Positions 25,242 through 34,485 of a stretch of 64,000 nt of DNA are shown piece after piece. The DNA is from Acidovorax sp. sif1233. Its GTDB lineage: Bacteria; Pseudomonadota; Gammaproteobacteria; Burkholderiales; Burkholderiaceae_C. The stretch lies in the NCBI RefSeq assembly GCF_019218755.1, contig NZ_JAHUWZ010000001.1, forward strand, positions 1,518,250 through 1,582,249, given 5' to 3'. The notes under the pieces were generated by a model. The model had not been told where the DNA came from and did not search any database. It was given only the letters and a program-made list of their open reading frames with translations. The position numbers and the translations under genes were made by a program. How positions within the stretch are numbered: position 1 is the first letter of the stretch; each line of letters begins with the position of its first letter.

Positions 25242-25640
25242 ATGCCCATCCTCAACGTCAAAGTGTCTGCCCAACGCACGCCCGAACTGTCTGCCCGCAT
25301 TGCAGAAACCCTGCTGGACCTGACCACCCGCGTGCTCGGCAAACGGCGCGACCTCACCGCCGTGGTCATCACCTTTGTGGACCCGGCCGACTGGTACGTC
25401 GCCGGCCGTTCGCTGGTCGACCTCAAGCAATCGAGCTTCTACTTCGACGTCAAGGTGGTGGACGAGACCAACACCAAGGCCGAGAAGGCGCGCTACATCG
25501 CCGAGGCGTTCGCAGCCTTTGAAGGCCTGCTGGGCGCGCTGCACCCCGAGAGCTACGTCTACGTGCAGGACGTGCGCGCCGCCGCGTACGGCTTTGGCGG
25601 CCGCACGCAGGAATACCGCCACCAGCACCCAGAGCAATAA
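25242..25640 (+). CDS. Tautomerase-superfamily protein (4-oxalocrotonate tautomerase-like)
   Basis: 132 residues with AGGAG upstream. After removal of Met1 the chain begins with Pro (PILNVKVSAQRTPELSARIAETLLDLTTRVLGK), the N-terminal catalytic proline of the tautomerase superfamily. The length fits the longer single-chain tautomerases (two beta-alpha-beta units). It is divergent from a LysR gene and 53 bases before a cupin gene, so the three likely form a small catabolic or detoxification unit. Confidence 0.82.
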   Translation: MPILNVKVSAQRTPELSARIAETLLDLTTRVLGKRRDLTAVVITFVDPADWYVAGRSLVDLKQSSFYFDVKVVDETNTKAEKARYIAEAFAAFEGLLGALHPESYVYVQDVRAAAYGFGGRTQEYRHQHPEQ

Positions 25641-25693
25641 GCAATCAAGCCATCAAGCAAACCATCAACCAATAGCTACCCAGGAGCACCGAC

Positions 25694-26170
25694 ATGACGA
25701 TGACGACGACAACGAACAACCACCTCGCCGACGTGATCGTGGCCCAGACGCTGGAGCGCGCGGGCCTGGCGGACTGGATTCCTGAAGGCGAAGGCAAGTG
25801 GTCCCTGCCCATTCAGTTTTTGCCCGACGATGCTGGTTGGGTGGAGCTGATGCGCCTGTCCCCCGGCACGCGCCTGGGCCTGCACCGCCACACGGGCGAA
25901 GTGCACGCCCTGACGCTGGCGGGCGAGCGCCGCTTGAACGATGGCCGCGTGGTGCGGCCGGGCGACTACATCCACGAACCCGCTGGGAATGTGGATTGGT
26001 GGGAGGCGACGGGTACCGAAGAGTTGCTGGTGCATGTGGTGGTCAAGGGCAGCGTCGAATACATCGGCCCGCACCACACGGTGCTGCAGCGGATCACCAC
26101 GGCGGATCGGCGGGCGGACTATCGTCGCTGGTGCGATGCGGTGGGCGTGTCGGTGCGTGATCTTTGTTAG
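25694..26170 (+). CDS. Cupin-domain protein (dioxygenase/ChrR-like)
   Basis: 158 residues, ribosome binding site CAGGAG. A single cupin barrel: metal motif GLHRHTGEVHALTLAGERRL (His, His, Glu, His) and second motif HEPAGNVDWWEA. It resembles 2,4'-dihydroxyacetophenone dioxygenase-like and ChrR-like cupins; the reaction is not determinable. Follows the tautomerase gene in the same direction. Confidence 0.82.
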   Translation: MTMTTTTNNHLADVIVAQTLERAGLADWIPEGEGKWSLPIQFLPDDAGWVELMRLSPGTRLGLHRHTGEVHALTLAGERRLNDGRVVRPGDYIHEPAGNVDWWEATGTEELLVHVVVKGSVEYIGPHHTVLQRITTADRRADYRRWCDAVGVSVRDLC

Positions 26171-26240
26171 CGGCGTGCGCGAGTCCAGGCGGGCGGGGCA
26201 CTCTGTGCAGCGTGGGCAAGCACATGCCCCGCAGAAATAT

Positions 26241-26300
26241 GAGTAAAAACAGGCTCTAGCGCTTATTGGTATAGCGCTGATAGCTATTAAATACAGAGCA
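26241..26300. repeat. Dispersed Comamonadaceae-type repeat, copy 5
   Basis: Words GAGTAAAAACAGGCTCTAGC and GCGCTGATAGCTATTAAAT, between the cupin gene and the methyltransferase pseudogene. Confidence 0.7.
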
Positions 26301-26321
26301 AGCCTTATAGCCGTCCCGTTG

Positions 26322-26640
26322 CGTGCTGGTGGTCGCAGGTATCGGCTGGAGCTAGAAGACATGGCGCTGGCGTATCCCCGGCTAGCGTTTCGACGGTGGG
26401 GACTCCATTCAGCCTATGCTGGACTTGGCGGCGTAGCGGCTAGAGAGCGCTGGGATGTCAGACCGCGTGGCGCCGCACCGCAGGTATGTGCAAAGCGCAC
26501 CGGCTGGTCCGTTTGTTGGCGCTACCTGTCTACTGATTTTTCACTTTGTGCCGCGCGGAGCTCCGTCAGCGGCTGAAGCCAGGGGCTCCTTGCTGCGAAA
26601 CTGGCAGTGCTGAAGCCGGAGGATGAGGCGGTTCAGCGTG
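26322..26640 (+). pseudogene. Decayed duplicate of the SAM methyltransferase
   Basis: The DNA aligns with 21435-21950 of the intact methyltransferase. Matching runs include GTGCTGGTGGT, CTGGAGCT-GA-GACATGGC, ATGCTGGACTTGGC, AGCGCACCGGC, TTTTCACTTTGTGCCGCGCG and GAGGATGAGGC. The copy has in-frame stops (GGCGGCGTAGCGG), frameshifts, and a deletion of roughly 160-180 bp between the parts matching LKPGAP and ELAVL. No start codon is kept. A dispersed repeat borders it on the left, the foreign-looking SEC-C gene on the right. Confidence 0.8.
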
Positions 26641-26676
26641 GCTACAGCGCGCCCTCTGGAACGACGAGTCAGGCCT

Positions 26677-28038
26677 TCAGTTCAGTTTGCCGCAACATTG
26701 TTTGTATTTCTTTCCGCTGCCGCATGAGCATGGCTCATTTCTGTTTCGGCCTTTCTGTTGTGGTGCCTTAATCACCGGCGAGTTCGTGGCTACGATTTTT
26801 GCCTGGCGCATGAATAGACGAGGGCTGTTTCCAGGAAACCATTTGCTCAGAAGAAATGTGTCCGTGGCGGCAACTATCCCGCCAGAAATTGGCTCCAGCG
26901 CACCCCACGTGCTTGTTGTCGCGAAGCGCAGCAGCTTTGCGGGAAGTGAATCCACCAAAGTTGGCTTTCCAACACTCTCAACGTATCGCCGTAGCGTCTC
27001 TTGAGCAGCTGATGCCGGACTCCCTACCGCTAGCCAATCGCGGAAAGACTGAGCGTGCTTGGATTGACGCAAATCGATAATTTGACGAGCAGTCAACTGC
27101 TTATTTGCGAAAGCTAGCCCAAGGTCAGGAACGCCTGACACTTGCTGAATCTGCGCGAAGGCCGTACGGCCGTGAGGTGAGAAGCCCAGCCTTTGTCCTT
27201 TTGCCTGTAGGACGGAAAGAGTTGAAGCATCGCCTGTAAGCTCTCCCGCCTCTATCTGGCTGCCGACACTAAGCAGAAAGTTCTCGAATACGACCCGCAA
27301 AACCGCGCGAATTTCAGGAGAATCATTCTTTTCAGGCGGAACATGAGGGTTAAAGATATTAATGGTGTTCGCTTTACTGCCGACCAAATTTTCAATCGCT
27401 CGGCCACCATTGCGAATAGATAGCATTGCCTGCAGATATGGGCTGTCCTGGATGTCACGGTAGGCTTCTGCTCTAACACCCTCCAGAAGCGATTCCGTTG
27501 AAAGTTGAGCTGTGTGATCCAGCAGCAATCCCTTGTACTGCTGCCTCGTTACGGACGTTGAAGCTGGGTTCATTGCCATGAATGCCGCGTCAATTGCCTG
27601 GTCCAGTGGTAGGAAATGACTAGTAGCCAGATTCGGTATCAAACGTTTGTTTTCTGGACCATCTCCAACTTTGAAGAAGACGACTCCTCCGGTGCCGACA
27701 TAACCAAACCACTGATCGAATCGAGTGAGGACGATGGTTCGGGTTTGGAGCAGTTCAAGGAGGACATCGTCGCCAAGCATGAACCTGAGTACAGACAATA
27801 TCTGCAAGTTGCCAGTCGGAATGACTACTTGGTCATACATGAGCAGGTAGTCGGCAAGCCTTGCCCAATAAGCGGGCCCATTCACCATCATGTCTGAGGC
27901 ACGTTCTTGGCTTTGAATCATTGGCCAAATGCCCAGGTCTGTTGCAAGGAGTCTGCGCATAGAGGAACTGATGCCTAGTGATGGGCCTTCCCAATCGGCA
28001 GTCCATTTCTGGGCTGGCTGTATAGATTGGCGAGGCAA
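26677..28038 (-). CDS. SEC-C motif protein of unknown function
   Basis: 453 residues if the TTG at 28038 is used; an ATG at 27960 would give 427. The last 21 residues are a SEC-C zinc-binding motif, NEPCSCGSGKKYKQCCG. The rest has no motif I recognise; it contains YLLMYDQVVIPTGNLQILSVL and a Leu-rich helical N-terminal half, with no signal peptide or membrane helix. SEC-C tails often target proteins to ribosomes, SecB or other partners. Base composition is clearly lower in GC and codon use less biased than in neighbours, which suggests acquisition. A pseudogene and repeat lie on its 3' side. Confidence 0.75.
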   Translation of the reverse strand: MPRQSIQPAQKWTADWEGPSLGISSSMRRLLATDLGIWPMIQSQERASDMMVNGPAYWARLADYLLMYDQVVIPTGNLQILSVLRFMLGDDVLLELLQTRTIVLTRFDQWFGYVGTGGVVFFKVGDGPENKRLIPNLATSHFLPLDQAIDAAFMAMNPASTSVTRQQYKGLLLDHTAQLSTESLLEGVRAEAYRDIQDSPYLQAMLSIRNGGRAIENLVGSKANTINIFNPHVPPEKNDSPEIRAVLRVVFENFLLSVGSQIEAGELTGDASTLSVLQAKGQRLGFSPHGRTAFAQIQQVSGVPDLGLAFANKQLTARQIIDLRQSKHAQSFRDWLAVGSPASAAQETLRRYVESVGKPTLVDSLPAKLLRFATTSTWGALEPISGGIVAATDTFLLSKWFPGNSPRLFMRQAKIVATNSPVIKAPQQKGRNRNEPCSCGSGKKYKQCCGKLN

Positions 28039-28182
28039 GTATTGAGGATGGCCTGTTGCTCAGCTTCGCGGCACTTTTTATAGCGCTACAAGGGCATTGG
28101 CATGGACCGGATCATATTTCGCCTTCGGGTTTTGAAGTGCTGTCTTGCCATAAACCTCATTCCTATTGCATCGGTTTTCATA

Positions 28183-28209
28183 AACTTTGATCTGTTTTTG
28201 TTCAAAGTT
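28183..28209. promoter_or_regulatory. Candidate ROK-regulator operator
   Basis: AACTTTGA (28183-28190) and TCAAAGTT (28202-28209) form a perfect AT-rich inverted repeat with an 11-base spacer, about 95 bases before the ROK gene. ROK repressors bind AT-rich palindromes of this kind. Confidence 0.45.
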
Positions 28210-28301
28210 CAGTCTTGTCCGGCCAAAGTAGACCGCATAGCATCCCTGTCAAGCACCCACCCCCATGAGGTGCTGCACAACGCAACGACAGGAGACAAGC
28301 C

Positions 28302-29549
28302 TTGCCATCCACCCGCTGGAGTCACTGCGGCGCCGAAGACCTGGACGTCTTGCAGACCATCTTCTGGTCCGCCGGTGCGTCGCGCAATGCGCTGGCGCAG
28401 CGCCTGGCCTATTCCAAGAGCAAGGCCAACGCCATGGTGGCGGCGCTGCTCGATGAAGGCCTGCTGGACGAGGTGGGCCTGCAGGAATCGTCTGGCGGCC
28501 GGCGGGCCGAAACACTCCGTTTAAGCGAAACCCTGGGCGTGGTGATTGGCGCCGACCTGGGCGCCACCAGCATGCAAGTCGCCATCATGCGGCCCGACAT
28601 GACGGTGCTGGCGCGGCACCGCGAGCCCATCGATGTGCGCCAGGGGCCGGGCGTGATCCTGGCGCGTGTGCGGGGGCTGATGCGCGAGTTGCTGGCGCGC
28701 TGCGGCATGCAGGCTTCGCAGGTGATCGCCATCGGCATGGGCGTGCCGGGGCCGGTGGATTTTGAAAGCGGGCAGCTCGTCAACCCGCCGCTGATGCCCG
28801 ACTGGGACGGCTTCTCCATCCGCGACTACCTGCGTGAGGCGTTTGCCGCGCCGGTGTTTGTGGACAACGACGTGAACCTGATGGCGCTGGGCGAGCTGTG
28901 GCGGCTGCAGCGCAATCTGCCCAACTTCCTCGTGATCAAGGTCGGCACGGGCATTGGCTGCGGCATCGTCTGCCACGGGCAGGTGTACCGGGGCGCCAAC
29001 GGGTCGGCCGGCGACGTGGGCCACATCTGCGTGGACCAGAGCGGGCCGCGCTGCCACTGCGGCAACCAGGGCTGTGTCGAGGCGATGGCCGCTGCGCCCG
29101 CCATGGCGCGCATGGCGATGGAGGCCGTGGAGCGGGGCGAGAGCGCGATGCTGGCCGAGCGCCTGCAGGCCACCGGCACGCTGACCACCGAGGACGTGGC
29201 CCAGGCCAGCCGGGCGGGCGATGTGGCGGCCAACGCGATCATCCAGCGCGCGGGCAGCCTGGTGGGGCAGATGCTGGCGTCCATCGTGAACTTCTTCAAC
29301 CCGTCGCATGTGTTCATTGCGGGGCGGGTGACGGACATGGGGCCGCTGTTCCTGGCGTCGGTGCGGCAGAGCGTGTACCACCGGTCTCTGGCGCTCTCCA
29401 CGCGGCACCTGGAGATTCAATACGCGCCGTTGGCCGACGATGCCGGCGTGGTGGGCGCGGGCGTGCTGGCCATGCAGCAGAGCTTGGCGCTGTCGCCGCG
29501 TGCCTCTTCTTCTGCGACCAAAGCCAATGCCGTGGGGGCCACACGATGA
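28302..29549 (+). CDS. ROK-family transcriptional regulator of the sugar operon
   Basis: 415 residues from a TTG at 28302, supported by AGGAG at 28290-28294. N-terminal HTH (residues 12-55, LQTIFWSAGASRNALAQRLAYSKSKANAMVAALLDEGLL), then a ROK sugar-kinase-like body: GADLGATSMQVAIM (phosphate loop), GVPGPVDFESG, VDNDVNLMALGE, KVGTGIGCGIV and the zinc motif CHCGNQGCVE. Presence of the HTH marks a regulator of the NagC/XylR type. Its stop overlaps the ABC ATPase start (ATGA), so regulator and transporter are co-translated. Confidence 0.9.
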   Translation: MPSTRWSHCGAEDLDVLQTIFWSAGASRNALAQRLAYSKSKANAMVAALLDEGLLDEVGLQESSGGRRAETLRLSETLGVVIGADLGATSMQVAIMRPDMTVLARHREPIDVRQGPGVILARVRGLMRELLARCGMQASQVIAIGMGVPGPVDFESGQLVNPPLMPDWDGFSIRDYLREAFAAPVFVDNDVNLMALGELWRLQRNLPNFLVIKVGTGIGCGIVCHGQVYRGANGSAGDVGHICVDQSGPRCHCGNQGCVEAMAAAPAMARMAMEAVERGESAMLAERLQATGTLTTEDVAQASRAGDVAANAIIQRAGSLVGQMLASIVNFFNPSHVFIAGRVTDMGPLFLASVRQSVYHRSLALSTRHLEIQYAPLADDAGVVGAGVLAMQQSLALSPRASSSATKANAVGATR

Positions 29550-31123
29550 GCGTCGCTGTCGAGTTTCGCAATGTGACCAAGGAGTTCGGCCCCGTGCGCG
29601 TGCTGCACGGCGTGGGCTTTGCGCTGCAGCCGGGCCGGGTGTATGGCCTGCTGGGCGAGAACGGCGCGGGCAAGTCCACGCTGATGAAGATTCTGGCCGG
29701 GTACGAGAGCCCCACCACCGGCGAGGTGGTGGTGGACGGCGCGGTGCGCGCCCCGGGCGGCGGATCGCGCGCGGCCGAGGCGCAGGGCATTGTGCTGATC
29801 CACCAGGAGTTCAACCTGGCGGACGACTTGACGATTGCGCAGAACATCTTTCTGGGGCACGAGATCAAGAAGGGCCTCTTTCTGCCGCCGGGCCGCCCCA
29901 AGGCAGAAAGCGGCCCCCTTGGGGGGCAGGGAGCGACACGCAGTGCGCGACCGTGGGGGTCATGGTTTCTCGACGACAAGGCGATGCGCGAGAAGACGCG
30001 CGCTGCCTTGGCACAGGTAGGTTTGCCGCTGGACCCGGACACGCGGGTGAAGAAGCTCATCGTGGCCGAAAAGCAGCTGGTGGAGATTGCCCGCGCGCTG
30101 GCCCGCAATGCGCGCCTGCTCATCATGGACGAGCCCACCGCCACGCTGACTCCGGGCGAGACGGAGCGCCTGTTTGCGCTGATGGCTGGCCTGAAGGCGG
30201 CGGGCGTGACCATCATCTACATATCGCACAAGCTCGATGAGGTGGAGCGCACCACCGACGAGGTGGTGGTGATGCGCGACGGCCTGCTGGTGGCGCGCGA
30301 GGCCACGGCCAGCGTGACGCGGCGGCAGATGGCCAACCTGATGGTGGGCCGCGAGCTGGCGGATTTGTTCCCGCCCAAGCTGCCCGCGCCTGCGGGTGGA
30401 GAGCCCGCCATCAAGGTGCGCGGCCTCTCGGTGCCGGGCTGGGCCGAGGACGTGAGCTTTGACGTGCGGCGCGGCGAGATTCTGGGCTTCGCCGGGCTGG
30501 TGGGCGCTGGCCGCACCGAGCTGTTCGAAGGCCTGCTGGGCCTGCGCCCGCGCTCGGCCGGCACGGTGGAGCTGGCGGGCAAGCCGGTGAATTTGAAAAG
30601 CCCGCGCGATGCGGCGCGCCACGGCCTCACTTACCTGAGCGAAGACCGCAAGGGCAAGGGCCTGCACGTGCACTTCAGCCTGCGGCCCAACCTGACGCTG
30701 ATGGCGCTGGAGCGCTACGCCAAGCCCTGGCTCGACCCGGCGGCCGAGCAGGCTGCGCTGCGCGATGCGGTGCAGGAGTTCGGCATCCGCACCGGGTCGC
30801 TGGAGGTGCGCGCGTCCTCGCTGTCGGGCGGCAACCAGCAAAAGCTGGCGCTGGCCAAGGTGCTGCACCCCGGGCCCAGCGTGGTGGTGCTGGACGAGCC
30901 CACGCGCGGCGTGGACGTGGGCGCCAAGCGCGAGATCTATCACCTGGTGCAGCGCCTGGCGGAGCAGGGGCTGGCGGTGGTGGTGATTTCTTCCGAACTG
31001 ATGGAGCTGATCGGCCTGTGCCACCGCGTGGCGGTGATGCGCGCCGGGCGGCTGCAGACCACGCTGCAAGAACCACATTTGACCGAAGAGGAGTTGATCG
31101 CACATGCCACAGGTACCCGCTGA
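29546..31123 (+). CDS. RbsA-like sugar ABC transporter ATPase with in-frame insertion
   Basis: 525 residues, two ATPase domains. First: Walker [10 protein letters not shown] (37-45), Walker [13 protein letters not shown]. Second: the usual degenerate Walker [11 protein letters not shown], signature [15 protein letters not shown] and [12 protein letters not shown]. This matches the RbsA/MglA family, which powers import of monosaccharides through one permease dimer. Residues 113-141 are an extra 29-residue, Pro/Gly-rich segment encoded by an 87-bp repeat (29879-29965); without it the length (496) is normal. Follows the ROK gene by ATGA overlap and overlaps the permease gene by 20 bases. Confidence 0.93.
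   Translation: MSVAVEFRNVTKEFGPVRVLHGVGFALQPGRVYGLLGENGAGKSTLMKILAGYESPTTGEVVVDGAVRAPGGGSRAAEAQGIVLIHQEFNLADDLTIAQNIFLGHEIKKGLFLPPGRPKAESGPLGGQGATRSARPWGSWFLDDKAMREKTRAALAQVGLPLDPDTRVKKLIVAEKQLVEIARALARNARLLIMDEPTATLTPGETERLFALMAGLKAAGVTIIYISHKLDEVERTTDEVVVMRDGLLVAREATASVTRRQMANLMVGRELADLFPPKLPAPAGGEPAIKVRGLSVPGWAEDVSFDVRRGEILGFAGLVGAGRTELFEGLLGLRPRSAGTVELAGKPVNLKSPRDAARHGLTYLSEDRKGKGLHVHFSLRPNLTLMALERYAKPWLDPAAEQAALRDAVQEFGIRTGSLEVRASSLSGGNQQKLALAKVLHPGPSVVVLDEPTRGVDVGAKREIYHLVQRLAEQGLAVVVISSELMELIGLCHRVAVMRAGRLQTTLQEPHLTEEELIAHATGTR
29879..29965. repeat. 87-bp in-frame palindromic insertion inside the ABC ATPase
   Basis: Bounded by TTTCT direct repeats (29879 and 29966). Contains the inverted repeat CCCCAAGG (29896-29903) / CCTTGGGG (29917-29924). 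Exactly 29 codons with no stop. I recall similar GCCCCCTTGGGGGGCAG elements between genes in Acidovorax-type genomes. Confidence 0.65.
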
Positions 31124-32120
31124 AAACGCATCCACCGCAGCGGGCCGCCACGGCGGCGCCACGGCCTGGTGGGGCAAGCTGCACGGGCTGGGCCCGGTCA
31201 TCGGGCTGGTGCTGCTGTGCATTGCCGGCACGCTGCTCAACAGCAACTTCGCCACCTATGACAACGTGATGAACGTGCTCACCCGCACGGCCTTCATCGG
31301 CATCATCGCGGTGGGCATGTGCTTTGTGATCATCTCGGGCGGCATTGATCTGTCGGTGGGGTCGATGGCGGCACTGATCGCAGGCTCGGTGATTTTGTTC
31401 ATGAACGCGATGGCGCCCATGCTGGGCTCGCCCATGGCGGCCGTGGTGGTGGGCATGCTGCTGGCGGTGGTGCTGGGCGCGGTGTTCGGGCTGGTGCACG
31501 GCCTCTTGATCACCAAGGGCCGCATCGAGCCTTTTATCGTCACGCTCGGCACGCTGGGCATCTTCCGCGCGTACCTCACGTACTTCTCCAACGGCGGAGC
31601 CATCACGCTGGAGAACGATCTGTCGGACATCTACAGCCCGGTGTACTACGCCAACCTGCTGGGTGTGCCGATTCCGGTGTGGATCTTTTTGCTGGTGGCT
31701 GTCATCGGCGGCGTCATCCTGAACCGCACGGCCTATGGCCGCTATGTGCAGGCCATCGGCTCCAACGAGCAGGTGGCGCAGTACGCGGCGGTGGACGTGC
31801 ACAAGATCAAGATCCTGACCTACATGCTGCTCGGCGTGTGCGTGGGCATTGCCACGCTGCTGTATGTGCCGCGCCTGGGGTCCGCATCGCCCACCACGGG
31901 GCTGCTGTGGGAGCTGGAGGCGATTGCCGCCGTCATCGTGGGCGGCACGGTGCTCAAGGGCGGGGCGGGCAGCATCACCGGCACGGTGGTGGGGGCGATC
32001 CTGCTGTCGGTGATCAGCAATATCTTGAACCTGACCAGCATCATCAGCGTGTACCTGAATGCGGCGGTGCAGGGCTTCGTGATCATTGCCGTCGCATTCA
32101 TGCAGCGCGGCAAAAGGTGA
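31104..32120 (+). CDS. RbsC-like sugar ABC transporter permease
   Basis: 338 residues with about nine to ten hydrophobic segments (for example [64 protein letters not shown]). The [10 protein letters not shown] and [19 protein letters not shown] stretches are hallmarks of BPD_transp_2 permeases of the ribose/inositol/xylose group. It overlaps the ATPase gene by 20 bases, with GAGGAG in the overlap. Works with the ATPase and the binding protein at 32327. Confidence 0.93.
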   Translation: MPQVPAENASTAAGRHGGATAWWGKLHGLGPVIGLVLLCIAGTLLNSNFATYDNVMNVLTRTAFIGIIAVGMCFVIISGGIDLSVGSMAALIAGSVILFMNAMAPMLGSPMAAVVVGMLLAVVLGAVFGLVHGLLITKGRIEPFIVTLGTLGIFRAYLTYFSNGGAITLENDLSDIYSPVYYANLLGVPIPVWIFLLVAVIGGVILNRTAYGRYVQAIGSNEQVAQYAAVDVHKIKILTYMLLGVCVGIATLLYVPRLGSASPTTGLLWELEAIAAVIVGGTVLKGGAGSITGTVVGAILLSVISNILNLTSIISVYLNAAVQGFVIIAVAFMQRGKR

Positions 32121-32326
32121 CGGAGTGGCCGGAACAACTCTCCTGGCGTTGTTGCTGTGTCTTGCCGTGCTATCCGCACTGTCTGCGGCACAGCGCCTCG
32201 CCAGGACCGCTTCGCTGAGTTTTCCACCCACTCTTTGCGTGCATATATTTTTCGAGGTGTTCCCCAGTCGGCCAGGCTTTCATGGCCATTTTTCAGCAAA
32301 GCAATAGCAACAGGAGACAACGCATC

Positions 32327-33310
32327 ATGAACAGCAAGACATCTACTTTCACCCGCCGCTTGGCCCTCTCGGCCGTGGGTGCCGCCGCCGCACTGGCGCT
32401 GGCCGGCCCTGCGATGGCGCAGGCCAACAAGACGGTGGTGGGCGTGGCCATTCCGTCGGCCACGCACGGCTTCACGGGCGGTATCGTGTACTGGGCCAAC
32501 CAGGCCAAGAAGGACCTGGAGAAGGCCCACCCCGGCCTGCAGGTCATCGTGAAGACGGCAGGCGGCGCGCCCGAGCAGGCCAATCAGTTGCAGGACCTGG
32601 TGACGGTGAACAAGATCAACGCATTGGTCATCTTCCCGTTTGAATCGGCCGCGCTGACCAAGCCCGTGGCCCAGGTCAAGGCCAAGGGCGTCTACGTGAC
32701 GGTGGTGGACCGCGGCCTGACGGACACCAGCGCACAGGACGCGTATGTGGCCGGTGACAACACGGCGTTTGGCAAGATTCCGGCCGAGTACATCGCCAAG
32801 GCGCTGAACGGCAAGGGCAACGTGGTGGCCATGCGCGGCATTGCGACCACGCTGGACAACGAGCGCATGGACGCGTTCAACGCGGTGCTGAAGAACCACC
32901 CCGACATCAAGCTGCTGGACGCCAAGTACGCCAACTGGAACCGCGACGATGCCTTCAAGGTGATGCAGGACTACCTGACGCGCTTTCCGCAGATCGACGC
33001 GGTGTGGGCGGCCGACGACGACATGGCCGTGGGCGTGCTCAAGGCCATCGAGCAGGCCAAGCGCAAGGACATCAAGCTGGTGTTCGGCGGCGCGGGTGCC
33101 AAGGGCATGATCAAGACGCTGGCCGACGGCAGCAACCCGCTGATCCAGGCCAATGTGTCGTACAGCCCCAAGTTCATTTACGACTCGATCAAGCTCACGG
33201 CCGAGGCGCGCATCAAGGGCGAGAAGCTGCCTGCGACGACGATCATTCCGTCGGTGCTCATCACCAAGGAAAACGCGAAGAGCTTCTACTTCCCAGACTC
33301 GCCATTCTGA
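32327..33310 (+). CDS. Periplasmic sugar-binding protein (RbsB-like)
   Basis: 327 residues, ATG at 32327 with AGGAGACAA upstream. Signal peptide [32 protein letters not shown]. Mature domain is a type I periplasmic binding protein ([58 protein letters not shown]). The 206-bp gap before it lacks a gene and may hold its own promoter, as expected for a binding protein needed in excess. The sugar cannot be named; the neighbours suggest a polyol or uncommon monosaccharide. Confidence 0.93.
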   Translation: MNSKTSTFTRRLALSAVGAAAALALAGPAMAQANKTVVGVAIPSATHGFTGGIVYWANQAKKDLEKAHPGLQVIVKTAGGAPEQANQLQDLVTVNKINALVIFPFESAALTKPVAQVKAKGVYVTVVDRGLTDTSAQDAYVAGDNTAFGKIPAEYIAKALNGKGNVVAMRGIATTLDNERMDAFNAVLKNHPDIKLLDAKYANWNRDDAFKVMQDYLTRFPQIDAVWAADDDMAVGVLKAIEQAKRKDIKLVFGGAGAKGMIKTLADGSNPLIQANVSYSPKFIYDSIKLTAEARIKGEKLPATTIIPSVLITKENAKSFYFPDSPF

Positions 33311-33313
33311 TGG

Positions 33314-33382
33314 TGTTTTTGAGTCAAATAGGCCTCTAGCGCTTATCCATCAAGCACAAGCAGCTATCGAAAATATAGCTGC
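33314..33382. repeat. Dispersed Comamonadaceae-type repeat, copy 6
   Basis: Fullest intergenic copy: GTTTTTGAGTCAAATAGGCC, TCTAGCGCTTATCCATCAAGC and AGCAGCTATCGAAAATATAG, starting four bases after the stop of the binding-protein gene. Confidence 0.75.
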
Positions 33383-33425
33383 TTGCCGCTTCGCACCTGC
33401 AACCCCACGCCCCTTGGGAGCCGCC

Positions 33426-34436
33426 ATGCCAAGACCCGTCACCCTTTTCACCGGCCAATGGGCCGACTTGCCGCTGGCAGAACTCGCGCCGCTGGCACGC
33501 AGCATGGGCTACGACGGCCTGGAGCTGGCCTGCTGGGGCGACCATTTCAACGTGCAGGAGGCGCTGTCGACGCCCCAGTACGTCAAGGACAAACACGCAC
33601 TGCTGGCCCAGCACGGCCTGCAGTGTTTTGCCATCGGCAACCACCTGGTGGGCCAGGCCGTGTGCGACCTGATCGACGAGCGCCACCAGTCCATCCTGCC
33701 GCCCTATGTGTGGGGCGACGGCGATCCCGAGGGCGTGCGCCAGCGCGCCGCCGCCGAGCTGGCCGACACGGCGCGCGCTGCCGCCAGGTTTGGCGTGAAG
33801 ACGGTCACGGGCTTCACGGGCTCGTCAGTGTGGCATTCGATCTATGCCTTTCCGCCCACCACGCAGGCGTATTGGGAAAAGGGCTTTGCCGACTTCGCCA
33901 AGCGCTTCGGCCCCATCCTCGATGTGTTCGAAGCGCACGACATCAACTTTGCGCTGGAGGTGCACCCCACCGAAATCGCCTTCGACATCGCCTCGGCCGA
34001 GCGGGCGATTGCTGCGGTGGGCGGCAACAAGCGCTTCGGCTTCAACTACGACCCCAGCCACCTGGCCTACCAGGGCGTGGACTACATCAAGTTCATCCGC
34101 CAGTTCGCCGACCGCATCTACAACGCCCACATGAAGGACGTGTGGTGGGGCAAGGGCGACGGCACGGTGGGCACCTTCGGCGGGCACACCAGCTTTGGCG
34201 ATGCCCGGCGCCACTGGGACTTTCGCAGCGTGGGGCGCGGGATGATCGATTTCGAATCCATCATCGTCGCGCTCAACGACATCGGCTACCAGGGCCCCCT
34301 CTCGGTGGAGTGGGAAGACAGCCGCATGGACCGCGTGCACGGCGCCACGGAGAGCGCGGCGTTCTGCAAGCGGCTCGACTTCAAGCCCGCGGCGGGCGCA
34401 TTCGATGCCGTCTTTGCACGGGACAAGCAGGCCTAG
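33426..34436 (+). CDS. Sugar phosphate isomerase/epimerase (AP endonuclease 2-like TIM barrel)
   Basis: 336 residues from the ATG at 33426. TIM-barrel isomerase of the xylose-isomerase-like family: [40 protein letters not shown] (metal Glu), [21 protein letters not shown] (metal Asp/His), [21 protein letters not shown] and [17 protein letters not shown] (metal Glu). Acts after the importer, most likely on the product of the dehydrogenase next to it. Exact sugar unknown. Confidence 0.9.
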   Translation: MPRPVTLFTGQWADLPLAELAPLARSMGYDGLELACWGDHFNVQEALSTPQYVKDKHALLAQHGLQCFAIGNHLVGQAVCDLIDERHQSILPPYVWGDGDPEGVRQRAAAELADTARAAARFGVKTVTGFTGSSVWHSIYAFPPTTQAYWEKGFADFAKRFGPILDVFEAHDINFALEVHPTEIAFDIASAERAIAAVGGNKRFGFNYDPSHLAYQGVDYIKFIRQFADRIYNAHMKDVWWGKGDGTVGTFGGHTSFGDARRHWDFRSVGRGMIDFESIIVALNDIGYQGPLSVEWEDSRMDRVHGATESAAFCKRLDFKPAAGAFDAVFARDKQA

Positions 34437-34485
34437 CCGCGCTCCTCAAACCGACAACAACACACAGCGAGCAAAGGCTTTTTGT

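Noticed and set aside
32121..32326. Gap before the sugar-binding protein as a small gene or riboswitch
   Set aside because: No frame with coding character and no recognisable aptamer; only a possible promoter region.
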